From contig JAGBFJ010000010.1 in NCBI GenBank assembly GCA_017936545.1, positions 17,699-81,698 on the forward strand: a stretch of 64,000 nucleotides of DNA. The letters are read 5' to 3'. Positions 39,704-48,742 of the stretch are shown piece by piece. Each line of letters starts with the position of its first letter. The first letter of the stretch is position 1. The position numbers and the translations under genes were made by a program. This DNA is from Sutterella sp. GTDB taxonomy: Bacteria > Pseudomonadota > Gammaproteobacteria > Burkholderiales > Burkholderiaceae_F. Below the pieces are notes generated by a model that did not search any database, had not been told where the DNA came from, and saw only the letters and a program-made list of their open reading frames with translations.

Positions 39704-41155
39704 TCAGCGCGTTCTTCCGAGCGCCCATTCGGCAGCGGCCCGGCCCGTGAGACGGCCGTGCACCAGAGCGCCGGTGAGCCCCATGCCTTCAGGACGGCTG
39801 CGGCCGAAGATGCCGCCCGTCACTTCGCCGGCGGCATAAAGTCCGGGGATCGGACCGCCGGCGGAAAGGACGCGGCCCTGCTCATCCACGCGAAGACCGC
39901 CCGGGGTGTTGTGGATGCCGGGACTCACGCTGACGGCGTAGAGCGGATAGGAAAAGAGCAGACTCGGCAGCGTCTTGCGGCCGTAGTCCTCGTCATGGCG
40001 CTTCCGCACGTAGGAGCGGTAGATCGAAATCTGTTGGAAAAGCTTCTGCGGCGACACCCGGATGCGGCGCGCAAGCTCTTCCTCAGTCGAGCCCTTGAGG
40101 AAGTACCCGTTGCGGGCGTACTTGGAGAGGACGGGCATGCTGGCGAGGATCTTCTGGTCGAAGATCATCCAGGCGCGTCCGCCGGGCTGCTTTTCAATGG
40201 CGCTCCGAAGGCCGGACGAGAGTTCGTCCGCAAAGCGTTCGCCGCGCTCGTTGACGAGAATCGCACCGAGCTCGCGGGTCTGAAGCGGAATGACCAGCCC
40301 CGAGAAGGGAAGCGTCGTCGGGTGCACGGTCACGGCGTCCATGTCGATCGTCTGCGCGCCGAGCGACTGCGCCATGACGATGCCGTCGCCCGTGCAGCCG
40401 GGGGAATTCGTGCTCTGCATGGTCTCCGGCAGCGAGGCATGACACATCACCATGTCCTCGTTCGCGGCGAAACCGCCGGTGGCGAGAAGAACCGCCTTGG
40501 CCTTCACCTGCCAGACCCGGCCCTGGGAATTGAGCACTTCCACGCCGCTGATGCGCCCGGCGGCGTCCTGCGTGATGCCCGTGACCGAAGAGAGCGTCTG
40601 GATCGGAACCCGGAGGGTTTCCGCGCCGTGAAGAAGCGTCTTGACGATTTCCTCGCCGATCACGCGCCCGCCTTTGGGACGGATGCCCTGATCAGGAAGC
40701 GGCTGGCCGACCACGGTCGGCGTGAAGCGGATGAAGTCCGCGCCCATGCCGTTCAGCCAGTCGAGCGTTTCGGCGGAGTGCCGGATGATCATTCGGGCGA
40801 GCGCGGGATCTGACGTTCCGCCGCCCTTGGCCTGAACCAGCAATTCGAGCTTTTCCTCGGCCTGACGGCGGTTTTTCGGCGGAGACAGCATGTGGCTGGC
40901 CGAGAGGAGGGTATTGCCGCCCAGCATCGGCATCTTCTCAATCACCAGCACGTGCGCGCCCGCTTCGGCGGCCGAGAGCGCCGCACTCAGACCGGCGCCG
41001 CCCGCGCCGACCACCACGACGTCGCAGCTGAAGTTGCTCGGCGTGGCGCCGGCCGCAGCCGCCAGACCGCATGCCGCGGCGGCGCCGACTAGCACGCGGC
41101 GCAGCAGGGAGGTCAAACGGTTCTTCGTCGGAACGGAATGATCAAAACGAAGCAT
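39704..41155 (-). CDS. Exported fumarate reductase-type flavoprotein (flavocytochrome c-like)
   Basis: A 483-residue FAD protein. The N-terminus is an export signal with paired arginines (LTSLLRRVLVGAAAACGLAA), possibly Tat. Next comes the FAD loop CDVVVVGAGGAGLSAALSAA and MLGGNTLLSASHM. Substrate-side motifs of soluble fumarate reductases are HPTTLPF, NERGERFADE, HNTPGGLRVDEQGRV, YAAGEVTGGIFG and EGMGLTGALVHG. No heme or FMN-binding domain is present, so electrons must come from a separate cytochrome. The substrate may be fumarate or another unsaturated acid. No ribosome-binding site is obvious at the ATG. Confidence 0.87.
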   Translation of the reverse strand: MLRFDHSVPTKNRLTSLLRRVLVGAAAACGLAAAAGATPSNFSCDVVVVGAGGAGLSAALSAAEAGAHVLVIEKMPMLGGNTLLSASHMLSPPKNRRQAEEKLELLVQAKGGGTSDPALARMIIRHSAETLDWLNGMGADFIRFTPTVVGQPLPDQGIRPKGGRVIGEEIVKTLLHGAETLRVPIQTLSSVTGITQDAAGRISGVEVLNSQGRVWQVKAKAVLLATGGFAANEDMVMCHASLPETMQSTNSPGCTGDGIVMAQSLGAQTIDMDAVTVHPTTLPFSGLVIPLQTRELGAILVNERGERFADELSSGLRSAIEKQPGGRAWMIFDQKILASMPVLSKYARNGYFLKGSTEEELARRIRVSPQKLFQQISIYRSYVRKRHDEDYGRKTLPSLLFSYPLYAVSVSPGIHNTPGGLRVDEQGRVLSAGGPIPGLYAAGEVTGGIFGRSRPEGMGLTGALVHGRLTGRAAAEWALGRTR

Positions 41156-41221
41156 GAAACGGAAAGCGGAAAAGGCGGATTGCAGAAAAATGACTGACGG
41201 AAAAGCGTTCAGAGTTTACGT

Positions 41222-41233
41222 CGGGTTAACCCG
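41222..41233. promoter_or_regulatory. Perfect palindrome upstream of the flavoprotein gene
   Basis: CGGGTTAACCCG is a perfect 12-base palindrome 67 bases before the flavoprotein ATG. It is compact enough for a dimeric repressor site. No regulator in the window points to it. Confidence 0.35.
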
Positions 41234-41544
41234 TAGGGCAAAGCATACCAAAAAACGCCTCTCGTCGGCGTACCGTCTCGGCGCCATGGCGTTTGCACTG
41301 AAATCCTCCGTCAGCGGGTCCTCAGTGATCCGAGGACGGACCAAAGCACTGGGGTGAATACGGAGTACCGCAAACACGGGATGCCGGTCGGTGCCGGCGA
41401 TGCTTTTCGCTATTCCGAAATGGCATATTGAAAGGACGGCAGAGTCATGCGGAACGTATCTCCGGTATGTCAGATTGTTTACCTCCAAAGGGGTACTTAT
41501 CTTACAGAAAGCACTAGTTCTCGAGATCGTCCTTACCCCACTTT

Positions 41545-41576
41545 TGACGGCTTTGCAGAACGTCTCAAAGCCGTCA
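41545..41576. repeat. Inverted repeat upstream of fdnG
   Basis: A perfect 11-bp repeat, TGACGGCTTTG (41545-41555) with CAAAGCCGTCA (41566-41576), and a 10-base loop. It lies 123 bases before the fdnG ATG and has no T run after it on the plus strand. It may be an operator or part of the leader RNA. Confidence 0.5.
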
Positions 41577-41698
41577 GACTCAGCATGTGAACGGCAAAGT
41601 CCGTTTGAAAATAAGCGCTTTCTGCCCGGCGCCGCCCCGATCCCGGCGGCGCGTCCGTCGGCGGACGGCGCCTCTTTTGTTCTCTCAGGAGGATCCCC

Positions 41699-44600
41699 AT
41701 GGAAGTTTCCCGCAGAAGTTTCCTTAAGCGCGGTCTCATCATCGGCGGCGGCATGAGTTCCGGCATCGCCGGTGCGGCAGCTGCCGGCGCGCCCGCCAAG
41801 GCGCCCTACAAGCTGAGCAATGTGAAGGAAGTCACGAACATCTGCTGCTACTGCTCCGGCGGCTGCGGCACCATCTGCTCGTCGCGCAACGGCGAGCTCA
41901 TCAATCTTGAAGGCGACCCCGACCATCCGGTCAATCTCGGCGGTCTGTGCCCGAAGGGCGCCGCCATGTGGGGCCTTCGCAATATCGTCACCAAGGACCG
42001 CCGCGCGCAGCTCCATCCGGACCGCGTGCTCTATCCGATGGTCCGCCGTCCCGGCTCCAAGAAGTGGGAACGCCTTTCCTGGGACAAGGCTGCCGAAGAA
42101 ATCGCCCGTCACGTGAAGAAGACCCGCGATGCTACCTTCGTTGAAAAGGAAGGCAATGTGGTCGTCAACCGCTGCGACGGCATTGCAAGCCTCGGCGCCG
42201 CCCAGCTCAACAACGAAGAAGGCTGGCTCGTTCAGAAGTTCACGCGTCATCTCGGCGTCGTCGGCATCGACAACCAGACTCGCGTCTGCCACTCCTCCAC
42301 GGTGGCCGGTCTTGCGCCCAGCTTCGGCCGCGGCTCCATGACGAGCCACTGGTGCGACTTCGCCAACAGCGACGTCATCATGTCGATCGGCTCGAACAAC
42401 GTCGAAAACCATCCGCTCTCCTCCCGCTGGGTGGAACGCGCCCAGGACAAGGGCGCCACGTGGATCGTGGTCGACCCGCGCTATTCCCGCACGGCCGCCC
42501 GCGCCGACATCTATGCGCGCATCCGTCCGGGTTCCGACATCGCCTTCTACGGCGGTCTCATCAACTACATCCTGCAGAACGAGCTCTATCAGAAGGAATA
42601 CATCCTTCACTACACGAACGCCGCCTGCATCCTCCGTCCCGACTACAAGTTCGATCCGGCGACCGGTCTCTTCTCCGGCTGGAATCCCGAAACGAAGCGC
42701 TACGACAATGAAACGTGGGGCTACGACGTCGAACGCAAGGCCGTCTGGGATACGTCCGAAGGTTCCGGTTTCGCCTGGGTCAACAAGCCCGGCACGCCGA
42801 AGTTCAAGACGCCCGACCTCAAGATTCTGAAGCGCGACATGACGCTCAAGGATCCGAACTGCGTCATCAACGTCATGAAGCGCCACTATGCGCGCTACAC
42901 GCCTGAAATGGTGACCCGCGTCACCGGCATGGATCCCGACGTCATGAAGAAGGTCTGGGAGGTCTATGCCTCGACTGGCAAGCCCAACAAGGCGGGTTCG
43001 ATCCTCTACGCCCTCGGTCAGACGCAGCACACCTACGGCTCGCAGAACTGCCGCGCCATGTGCGTGATCCAGCTTCTGCTCGGCAACGTCGGCATCGCCG
43101 GCGGCGGCATCAACGCTCTTCGCGGCGAACCGAACGTTCAGGGCTCGACCGACGTCGGCGCGAGCTCTCACCAGGCGCCGGGCTACCTCAGCTGGCCGAC
43201 CGGCAAGAAGCACCCGACGCTCGCCAAGTACCTCAGCACCGAAACCTATGCGGCCGGCTACTACGCCAACAAGCCGAAGTTCTGGGTTTCCGCGCTTCGC
43301 GAATGGTTCGGCAAGAACGCCACGGTCGACAACGACTACTGCTACGACCTGCTGCCGAAGATCAGCCCGAAGCTCGACTACGGCGACTATTCGACGATCA
43401 TGTCGTTCAACGACATGCGCGACAACAAGATCAAGGGCTACTTCTGCTGGGGCATGAACCCGGCTCATTCGACGCCGAACGCCAAGCACGCCCGCAACGC
43501 CATGGCCAAGCTCGACTGGCTCGTTGTCGCCGACTGGTTCCAGACCGAAACGTCGCTCTTCTGGGAAGCGCCCGACATGAAGCCCGAGGACATCAAGACC
43601 GAGGTCTACTTCCTGCCTGCCGCGCTCATCTATGAAAAGACGGGCTCGATCAACAACTCCGGCCGCTGGATCCAGTGGCGCGAAAAGGCCATCGAACCGC
43701 CGGGAGAATGCAAGTCCGACTTCGAAATCCTGATGCTCCTTCAGAAGCGCATCGCCGATCTGTACCGCAAGGAAGGCGGCGCCTGCCCGGACCAGATTCT
43801 CAAGACGAACTTCGACTACACGATCGACGGCCGTCCGGACATCCGCGCGCTCTGCTGGGCCCTCAACGGCTACGACGTGAAGTCCGGCAAGCTCCTCAAG
43901 GGCTACGGCCAGCTTCAGGCCGACGGCTCCACCGCCTGCGGCATCTGGATCTTCTCCGGCTACTACAACAATGAAGCCGCGAAGCTCGATCCGATGAAGC
44001 AGCCGATGACCAACCGCAACAAGGAAGACCCGACCGGTCTCGGTCTCTTCCCGGGCTGGTCCTTCGCATGGCCTGCCAACCGCCGCATTCTCTACAACCG
44101 CGCGTCCGCCGACCCGCAGGGCAAGCCCTGGGATCCGAAGCGCGTGCTCGTGGCCTGGGACGGCAAGAAGTGGGTTCAGAACGACGTCGGCGACTTCGTC
44201 ACCGCCAAGGCGCCGGACGACAACGCCTTCTTCATGACCTGGGAACAGAACGCCCGACTCTTCGCCTATCCGATGGCCGACGGTCCGCTGCCCGAACACT
44301 TCGAACCGCATGAAGCTCCGGTGAAGAACCTGCTCAACGGCGCCGGCGGCAACCCGTGCGCACGCTTTACGAACGACCCGTCCGTGAAGCGCGGCTCGAC
44401 GAAGGACTATCCGTACATCGTGACGACCTACTCCGTGGTCGAACACTGGCAGTCCGGCACGCAGACCCGCAACATTCCGTGGCTCAACGAACTGATCCCG
44501 TGCAACTTCATCGAGCTCTCCGAAGAGCTGGCGAAGGAAAAGGGCATCAAGTCCGGCGACATGGTGCGCGTCTGGAACAACCGCGGCTCCGTCAAGGTCG

Positions 44601-44803
44601 CCGCCATGGTCACGAAGCGCATGAAGCCCATGACGATCGACGGCAAGCTCATGCACGTCGTCGGCATGCCGCACCACTTCTCGTGGGCAACGAAGCTCGC
44701 CACCGGCGATAACGTGAACGACCTGCCGCCCAACGTCGGCGACCCGAACTCGTACATCCCGGAATACAAGGCGTTCCTTGTCAACCTCGAGAAGGCTGCC
44801 TGA
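41699..44803 (+). CDS. fdnG: Formate dehydrogenase-N catalytic subunit, Tat-exported, cysteine form
   Basis: A 1034-residue molybdo- or tungsto-bis-MGD enzyme that oxidises formate to CO2 in the periplasm. The Tat signal is SRRSFLKRG with a hydrophobic stretch. The [4Fe-4S] site uses Cys49, Cys52, Cys56 and Cys84 (NICCYCSGGCGT...GGLCPKG). The metal ligand is Cys197 (QTRVCHSSTVAGLAP, codon TGC at 42287-42289), where E. coli FdnG has selenocysteine. C-terminal MGD binding includes KSGDMVRVWNNRGSVKV. AGGAGG precedes the ATG. The genes fdnH, fdnI, fdhE and fdhD follow in order. Confidence 0.96.
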   Translation: MEVSRRSFLKRGLIIGGGMSSGIAGAAAAGAPAKAPYKLSNVKEVTNICCYCSGGCGTICSSRNGELINLEGDPDHPVNLGGLCPKGAAMWGLRNIVTKDRRAQLHPDRVLYPMVRRPGSKKWERLSWDKAAEEIARHVKKTRDATFVEKEGNVVVNRCDGIASLGAAQLNNEEGWLVQKFTRHLGVVGIDNQTRVCHSSTVAGLAPSFGRGSMTSHWCDFANSDVIMSIGSNNVENHPLSSRWVERAQDKGATWIVVDPRYSRTAARADIYARIRPGSDIAFYGGLINYILQNELYQKEYILHYTNAACILRPDYKFDPATGLFSGWNPETKRYDNETWGYDVERKAVWDTSEGSGFAWVNKPGTPKFKTPDLKILKRDMTLKDPNCVINVMKRHYARYTPEMVTRVTGMDPDVMKKVWEVYASTGKPNKAGSILYALGQTQHTYGSQNCRAMCVIQLLLGNVGIAGGGINALRGEPNVQGSTDVGASSHQAPGYLSWPTGKKHPTLAKYLSTETYAAGYYANKPKFWVSALREWFGKNATVDNDYCYDLLPKISPKLDYGDYSTIMSFNDMRDNKIKGYFCWGMNPAHSTPNAKHARNAMAKLDWLVVADWFQTETSLFWEAPDMKPEDIKTEVYFLPAALIYEKTGSINNSGRWIQWREKAIEPPGECKSDFEILMLLQKRIADLYRKEGGACPDQILKTNFDYTIDGRPDIRALCWALNGYDVKSGKLLKGYGQLQADGSTACGIWIFSGYYNNEAAKLDPMKQPMTNRNKEDPTGLGLFPGWSFAWPANRRILYNRASADPQGKPWDPKRVLVAWDGKKWVQNDVGDFVTAKAPDDNAFFMTWEQNARLFAYPMADGPLPEHFEPHEAPVKNLLNGAGGNPCARFTNDPSVKRGSTKDYPYIVTTYSVVEHWQSGTQTRNIPWLNELIPCNFIELSEELAKEKGIKSGDMVRVWNNRGSVKVAAMVTKRMKPMTIDGKLMHVVGMPHHFSWATKLATGDNVNDLPPNVGDPNSYIPEYKAFLVNLEKAA

Positions 44804-44826
44804 TCAGCGCGAATAGGAGATGAATA

Positions 44827-45723
44827 ATGGCAAATAGCAAAGACGTTGCGATGCTGTTTGACGCTTCGCACTGCACCGGCTGCAAGGGCTGCCAGGTGGC
44901 TTGCAAGCAGTGGAACATGCTTCCGTCCGCACTCGGACTCAATGAAAACAAGTTCACGGGTTCCTATCAGAGCCCGGCCGACCTCAACGGCGATACGCGT
45001 CTCGTGATGACGTTCGACGAAAAGGAATCGGGCAACAAGTACCAGCCGATCAATTTCGCCATCGGCCGCCGTTCGTGCTACCACTGCACGGACGCCGCCT
45101 GCGTCGAAATCTGCTCGTCCGGCGCGCTTTATCACAAGGAAAACGGCGTCGTCGCCTACGACACGACGAAGTGCAACGGCTGCACGTACTGCCAGTCCGC
45201 CTGTCCGTTCGACGTGCCGCGCTTCCGCGACACCGACGGCCGCATCGACAAGTGCACGCTCTGCATCGACCGTCTCGAAGAGGGCGGCATCCCGGCCTGC
45301 GTCAAGACCTGCCAGCCTGAAGCGCTTCGCTTCGGCACCCGCGAGGAAATGATCGCCTACGGTCAGAAGCGCGTCGAATTCTTGAAGAAGAAGGGCTTTG
45401 CGAAGGCAGAACTCTACGGCGTGAACGAAATGGGCGGTCTGCACGTGCTGCAGGTCTGCCAGTTCGGTCATGAAGCCTACGGTCTGCCGACGAATCCGAA
45501 GGCCAACGGCATGATCGGTCTGATGAAGACCATGAAGACCGTCACGGGCGTCGGCACCGCCGCCGTCGTCGCCGGTCTCGCCGCTTCGCTCATCGCCGCC
45601 CGCGGCTACCGCCGCGACGAAGTGACGGTCGAAGAAGCGAAGAAGCACTGGACGCCCGAACAGCGCGCCAAGGCCGACCGTGAAGTCAAGGAGCTTCTTG
45701 AAAAAGAAGCGGCCCGTCAGTAA
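44827..45723 (+). CDS. fdnH: Formate dehydrogenase iron-sulfur subunit
   Basis: A 298-residue electron-transfer subunit. Four [4Fe-4S] clusters are indicated by the cysteine groups CTGCKGCQVACK, CYHCTDAACVEIC, CNGCTYCQSACPFDVP and CTLCIDRLEEGGIPACVKTC. A single hydrophobic segment near residues 240-258 (GTAAVVAGLAASLIAAR) anchors it in the membrane. It passes electrons from FdnG to the cytochrome b subunit. It starts 23 bases after fdnG, with AGGAG upstream. Confidence 0.95.
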   Translation: MANSKDVAMLFDASHCTGCKGCQVACKQWNMLPSALGLNENKFTGSYQSPADLNGDTRLVMTFDEKESGNKYQPINFAIGRRSCYHCTDAACVEICSSGALYHKENGVVAYDTTKCNGCTYCQSACPFDVPRFRDTDGRIDKCTLCIDRLEEGGIPACVKTCQPEALRFGTREEMIAYGQKRVEFLKKKGFAKAELYGVNEMGGLHVLQVCQFGHEAYGLPTNPKANGMIGLMKTMKTVTGVGTAAVVAGLAASLIAARGYRRDEVTVEEAKKHWTPEQRAKADREVKELLEKEAARQ

Positions 45724-45742
45724 TGCTTATAGGAGACACAGA

Positions 45743-46462
45743 ATGACCAGATACATTCAGCGTCACTCCCTGCTCACCCGCGTCACGCACGGTGTCGGCG
45801 CCATCAGTTGCATCCTGCTTGCCGTGACCGGCGTGTTCGTCTTCGTTCCGAGCCTCGGCGGCGGCACCATGGGCGGTGACTTCACCTACGCCATGCGCAT
45901 GCTCCACCGCATCCTCGCGATTCCGTTCATCGTCGTTCCTTTGATTGCGGTGCTCGTCTCCCCGAAGGGCTTCGTGCACCTCTTCAAGGAAGACATCTTC
46001 GGCAAGTGGGACAAGGACGACTTCGCCTGGGCCATGAAGTTCCCGTTCTATCTCTTTGCGCCTTCCAAGGTTCATATGCCCCCGCAGCACCATGTGAAGT
46101 CCGCGCAGCGTCTCGCCGACGGCGCGCTGCTCTTCTTCGGTATCGGTCTTGCGATTTCGGGTCTGATCCTCTGGCTCAACACGGGTCTCCTGCCCGGCGG
46201 CGGCATGAAGGTCGAGTTCAGCAATGAAACGCTCCTCGCCGCTCATCTGGTGCACGACGTCCTCTTCTTCCTCACTGTCTTCGTCGGCATCGCCCACATC
46301 TACCTGGGCGGCGGCATCTTCCAGCCGTACCGCGGCACGCCGCGCATCATGTTCGGCGACGGCAAGGTGAGCGAATCCGACGCGGTCTACCACTGGGGTT
46401 ACTGGGCCAACCAGGAAATCGCTTTGGGCAAGAACGTGACGGTCGAAAACGACAAGAAGTAA
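45743..46462 (+). CDS. fdnI: Formate dehydrogenase cytochrome b subunit
   Basis: A 239-residue membrane protein with four hydrophobic segments. It should bind two b hemes and reduce quinone. Candidate histidine ligands are in RVTHGVGAISC, RMLHRILAIP, AAHLVHDVLF and GIAHIYLGGG. The ATG at 45743 has AGGAGA before it; the frame open from 45680 overlaps fdnH. It completes a membrane-bound, outward-facing formate:quinone oxidoreductase. Confidence 0.93.
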   Translation: MTRYIQRHSLLTRVTHGVGAISCILLAVTGVFVFVPSLGGGTMGGDFTYAMRMLHRILAIPFIVVPLIAVLVSPKGFVHLFKEDIFGKWDKDDFAWAMKFPFYLFAPSKVHMPPQHHVKSAQRLADGALLFFGIGLAISGLILWLNTGLLPGGGMKVEFSNETLLAAHLVHDVLFFLTVFVGIAHIYLGGGIFQPYRGTPRIMFGDGKVSESDAVYHWGYWANQEIALGKNVTVENDKK

Positions 46463-46474
46463 AGCCTGCAGAAC

Positions 46475-46537
46475 GCACGGCGCTCCGGCGCCGTGCAGGA
46501 CGGACCTTCCGCACCGGCCGGTCGGGAAGGTCCGTCC
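46475..46537 (+). repeat. Two strong hairpins between fdnI and fdhE
   Basis: The first is GCACGGCGC (46475-46483) with GCGCCGTGC (46488-46496). The second is a 13-bp perfect stem, GGACGGACCTTCC (46498-46510) with GGAAGGTCCGTCC (46525-46537). Neither is followed by T, so they are unlikely to be simple terminators. They probably protect the fdnGHI message or lower fdhE expression. Confidence 0.6.
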
Positions 46538-46661
46538 GGAGAGCGGCTTCGGACGTTTCCGAGGCTTCTCTCCGGACGACAACCGGGATCGGACGCTCAG
46601 CGCAGAAGAGGGCGCATGACGCTCTCCGCCTGCCGATCCCCTGCAAAAAGGAGCCATCAGC

Positions 46662-47546
46662 ATGCTTAACCGCAAGTCTCTCGAGCGCTCGCTCGCCCGT
46701 TATGCCGATCACAAGGACGAGGCCGTGAAGGCCCGTCTGGCCTGTTTCGGCCCGGCCCTTCTCAAGGCGGCCGATCTGAAGGCCGCGCTGCCTGCGGCGG
46801 AACCCGCCTGGACGGACGAAGACATCGAAGCCGCCCGCGAAGGCCGTCTGACGCTGCTCTCGACGGGCGCAGTGACGATCGATCCTGCCGCCTATCTCGA
46901 TGCCGTGAAGGCGATCGCCGCCGAGCTTCTTTCTTCCCTCGGCGCGGAAGGCGATTTTCTTGCCGCCTGTCAGAGCATCGACTGGACGCCGTTCGCTTCG
47001 GCCGAGCTTCTGGCCGATGCCGCCCGGTCGCCTCTCGCCTATCTCGAAAAGGTCGAAGCGCTCGCCGGCGAAAGCGACCTGCTCGACATCTACATTCTTC
47101 CGACGCTCGGTCTGGCGTTGCGCGTCTTTCTTGACGGCGCTGCCGATGCCGCGAGCGAACTCATTGCGAAAACAAAGAGCGACACGTCGCACCACAACCG
47201 TCCGCTCCGCTGCCCGGTCTGCGGTTCGGAAGCTGCCGTCGCCGCCGTCGTCGAAACGCCGGTCAACGGCAACGTGAAGAAGCTCTGGTGCACCTGCTGC
47301 GGCGGACACTGGCTCTTTGAGCGCATCCGCTGCGCTCACTGCGGCGATCAGGCCGTCTCCGACCTTTCCTACGTGCACGACGAAGCCGACGACGCGCACC
47401 GCCTCCACGTCTGCAAGGCCTGCGGCGAAGCGTTCCCGACGGTTTTTGCCGGTGATCCTCTCTCCTTCAACGCCGATGTCGAGCAGATCGTGATGACCGG
47501 CCTTGAAATGTTCTACGATACGTCCGTCAGCGGCGAAAACGCCTGA
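46662..47546 (+). CDS. fdhE: Formate dehydrogenase accessory protein FdhE
   Basis: A 294-residue cytoplasmic protein needed for assembly of the respiratory formate dehydrogenase. The C-terminal half has four CxxC rubredoxin-type pairs: LRCPVCGSE, WCTCCGGHW, IRCAHCGD and VCKACGEAF, and the ending ADVEQIVMTGLEMFYD. AAGGAG precedes the ATG. It is encoded just after the structural genes, past two hairpins, and 45 bases before fdhD. Confidence 0.93.
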   Translation: MLNRKSLERSLARYADHKDEAVKARLACFGPALLKAADLKAALPAAEPAWTDEDIEAAREGRLTLLSTGAVTIDPAAYLDAVKAIAAELLSSLGAEGDFLAACQSIDWTPFASAELLADAARSPLAYLEKVEALAGESDLLDIYILPTLGLALRVFLDGAADAASELIAKTKSDTSHHNRPLRCPVCGSEAAVAAVVETPVNGNVKKLWCTCCGGHWLFERIRCAHCGDQAVSDLSYVHDEADDAHRLHVCKACGEAFPTVFAGDPLSFNADVEQIVMTGLEMFYDTSVSGENA

Positions 47547-47591
47547 TCGGGACAACAGGGCGGGCCGCACCCACGGACAAGGAGATCAGTC

Positions 47592-48479
47592 ATGGGAGAA
47601 GGACTGAAGCGCGCTTCGGGCGCGATCTACGATACCGGCTCGGGTTTTGAGCTCACGGCCGGACTTGCTGCGGGTCAGTCCGACGCCGTGAGCCCCCTCG
47701 GGGCGCGGGCGGTCAGCGTCACTCGCCTGAACGGACCGTCGGACGAGACCGACTGGGTGGCCGAGGAAACGCCGGTTGCGCTCGTCTACAACGACATCTC
47801 GCACGCCGTCATGATGACGACGCCGACGATGCTCGAGGAATTTGCGCTCGGCTTTTCTCTTGCCGAAGGGATAGTTCCCGACGCTTCCCATATTTATGAA
47901 ATGGAAGTGCACGAAGCCTGCCGCGGCATGGAGGTGCGCATGCGCATTTCCTCAGAATGCTTCTGGCGGCTCAAGGCGCACCGCCGCTCGATGACGGGCC
48001 GCACGGGCTGCGGCATCTGCGGCGTCGAAAGCCTTGAAGGCGCGATCCGGCAGAAACGCCGCGTGCCCGACACGCAGCGTTTTTCGATGCAGCACTATCC
48101 GGCCGCCATGACCTATCTCGACGAGGTCGAACAGCTCGGACGGCTGACCGGCTGTACGCACGCCGCCGTCTGGGTGCATCCCGACGGCAGCTTCGCGGGC
48201 GGCGCCGAGGACGTCGGCCGCCATGTGGCGCTCGACAAGCTGCTGGGGCTGCGTGCGCGGCGCGGCTGGAACGACGGCGCGCTCGTCATCAGCTCCCGCG
48301 CCTCCTACGAAATGGTGCAGAAGGCTGCCATGTGCGGCGTGGAAATTCTTTTTGCCGTCTCCGCGCCGACGGCGCTTGCGGTCGAACTCGCGAAGGACTG
48401 CGGTCTGACGCTCGCCGCGTTCTGCCGCCGCGGCCGCGCCAACGTTTATTCGCATCCCGAACGTCTGATCGGGCTCTGA
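47592..48479 (+). CDS. fdhD: Formate dehydrogenase sulfurtransferase FdhD
   Basis: FdhD moves sulfur from a cysteine desulfurase to the bis-MGD cofactor, which activates formate dehydrogenase. The product is 295 residues. The sulfur-carrying cysteines are in RTGCGICGVESLE (CxxC). Other family segments are EEFALGFSLAEGIV, GAEDVGRHVALDKLLG and VISSRASYEMVQKAA. AAGGAG lies before the ATG. A strong terminator ends the formate dehydrogenase block here. Confidence 0.94.
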   Translation: MGEGLKRASGAIYDTGSGFELTAGLAAGQSDAVSPLGARAVSVTRLNGPSDETDWVAEETPVALVYNDISHAVMMTTPTMLEEFALGFSLAEGIVPDASHIYEMEVHEACRGMEVRMRISSECFWRLKAHRRSMTGRTGCGICGVESLEGAIRQKRRVPDTQRFSMQHYPAAMTYLDEVEQLGRLTGCTHAAVWVHPDGSFAGGAEDVGRHVALDKLLGLRARRGWNDGALVISSRASYEMVQKAAMCGVEILFAVSAPTALAVELAKDCGLTLAAFCRRGRANVYSHPERLIGL

Positions 48480-48545
48480 TTTCTGCCGATCGCTTCCTGA
48501 GCGACGGCGGCGGCTTCCGGTTTCTCCTTTTTTCGGAAGTCTTTC

Positions 48546-48575
48546 CGGGAGGCCTTCAGGCCTCCCGTCTTTTTC
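48546..48575 (+). terminator. Terminator after fdhD
   Basis: CGGGAGGCC (48546-48554) pairs perfectly with GGCCTCCCG (48559-48567), followed by TCTTTTTC. Confidence 0.9.
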
Positions 48576-48742
48576 GAGTCTGTCAAGAGGGGAGAAATCC
48601 CACCGCCGGCGGTGACCGTCCGCCGACTGTATTCGAAAAAGGACGCGTTCCCTATCATCTCCTTCAGTGATGCTTTCCGATACGCCTTACTCTCAGAGGC
48701 AAAGGAAGGCGGTCATTCCCCATGAATCAGAAGGAGAACAAC

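Larger units (their letters stand above)
41156..41698 (+). other. Divergent control region between the flavoprotein and formate dehydrogenase genes
   Basis: About 540 bases without a credible gene. A frame at 41391-41756 runs into the fdnG start in another phase and has no recognisable sequence. Two clear dyads lie inside: a 12-base palindrome at 41222-41233 and an 11-bp hairpin at 41545-41576. The stretch 41400-41600 is AT-richer than the genes around it, as expected for promoters. No FNR-type TTGAT-N4-ATCAA box was found by eye. Confidence 0.5.

Noticed and set aside
41391-41756. A 121-residue frame ahead of fdnG
   Set aside because: It runs into fdnG in a different frame, has no similarity, and crosses the fdnG ribosome-binding site.
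41216-44677. A 1153-residue open frame on the minus strand opposite fdnG
   Set aside because: It is the antisense shadow of the formate dehydrogenase gene; it has no recognisable motif and the plus-strand gene is certain.
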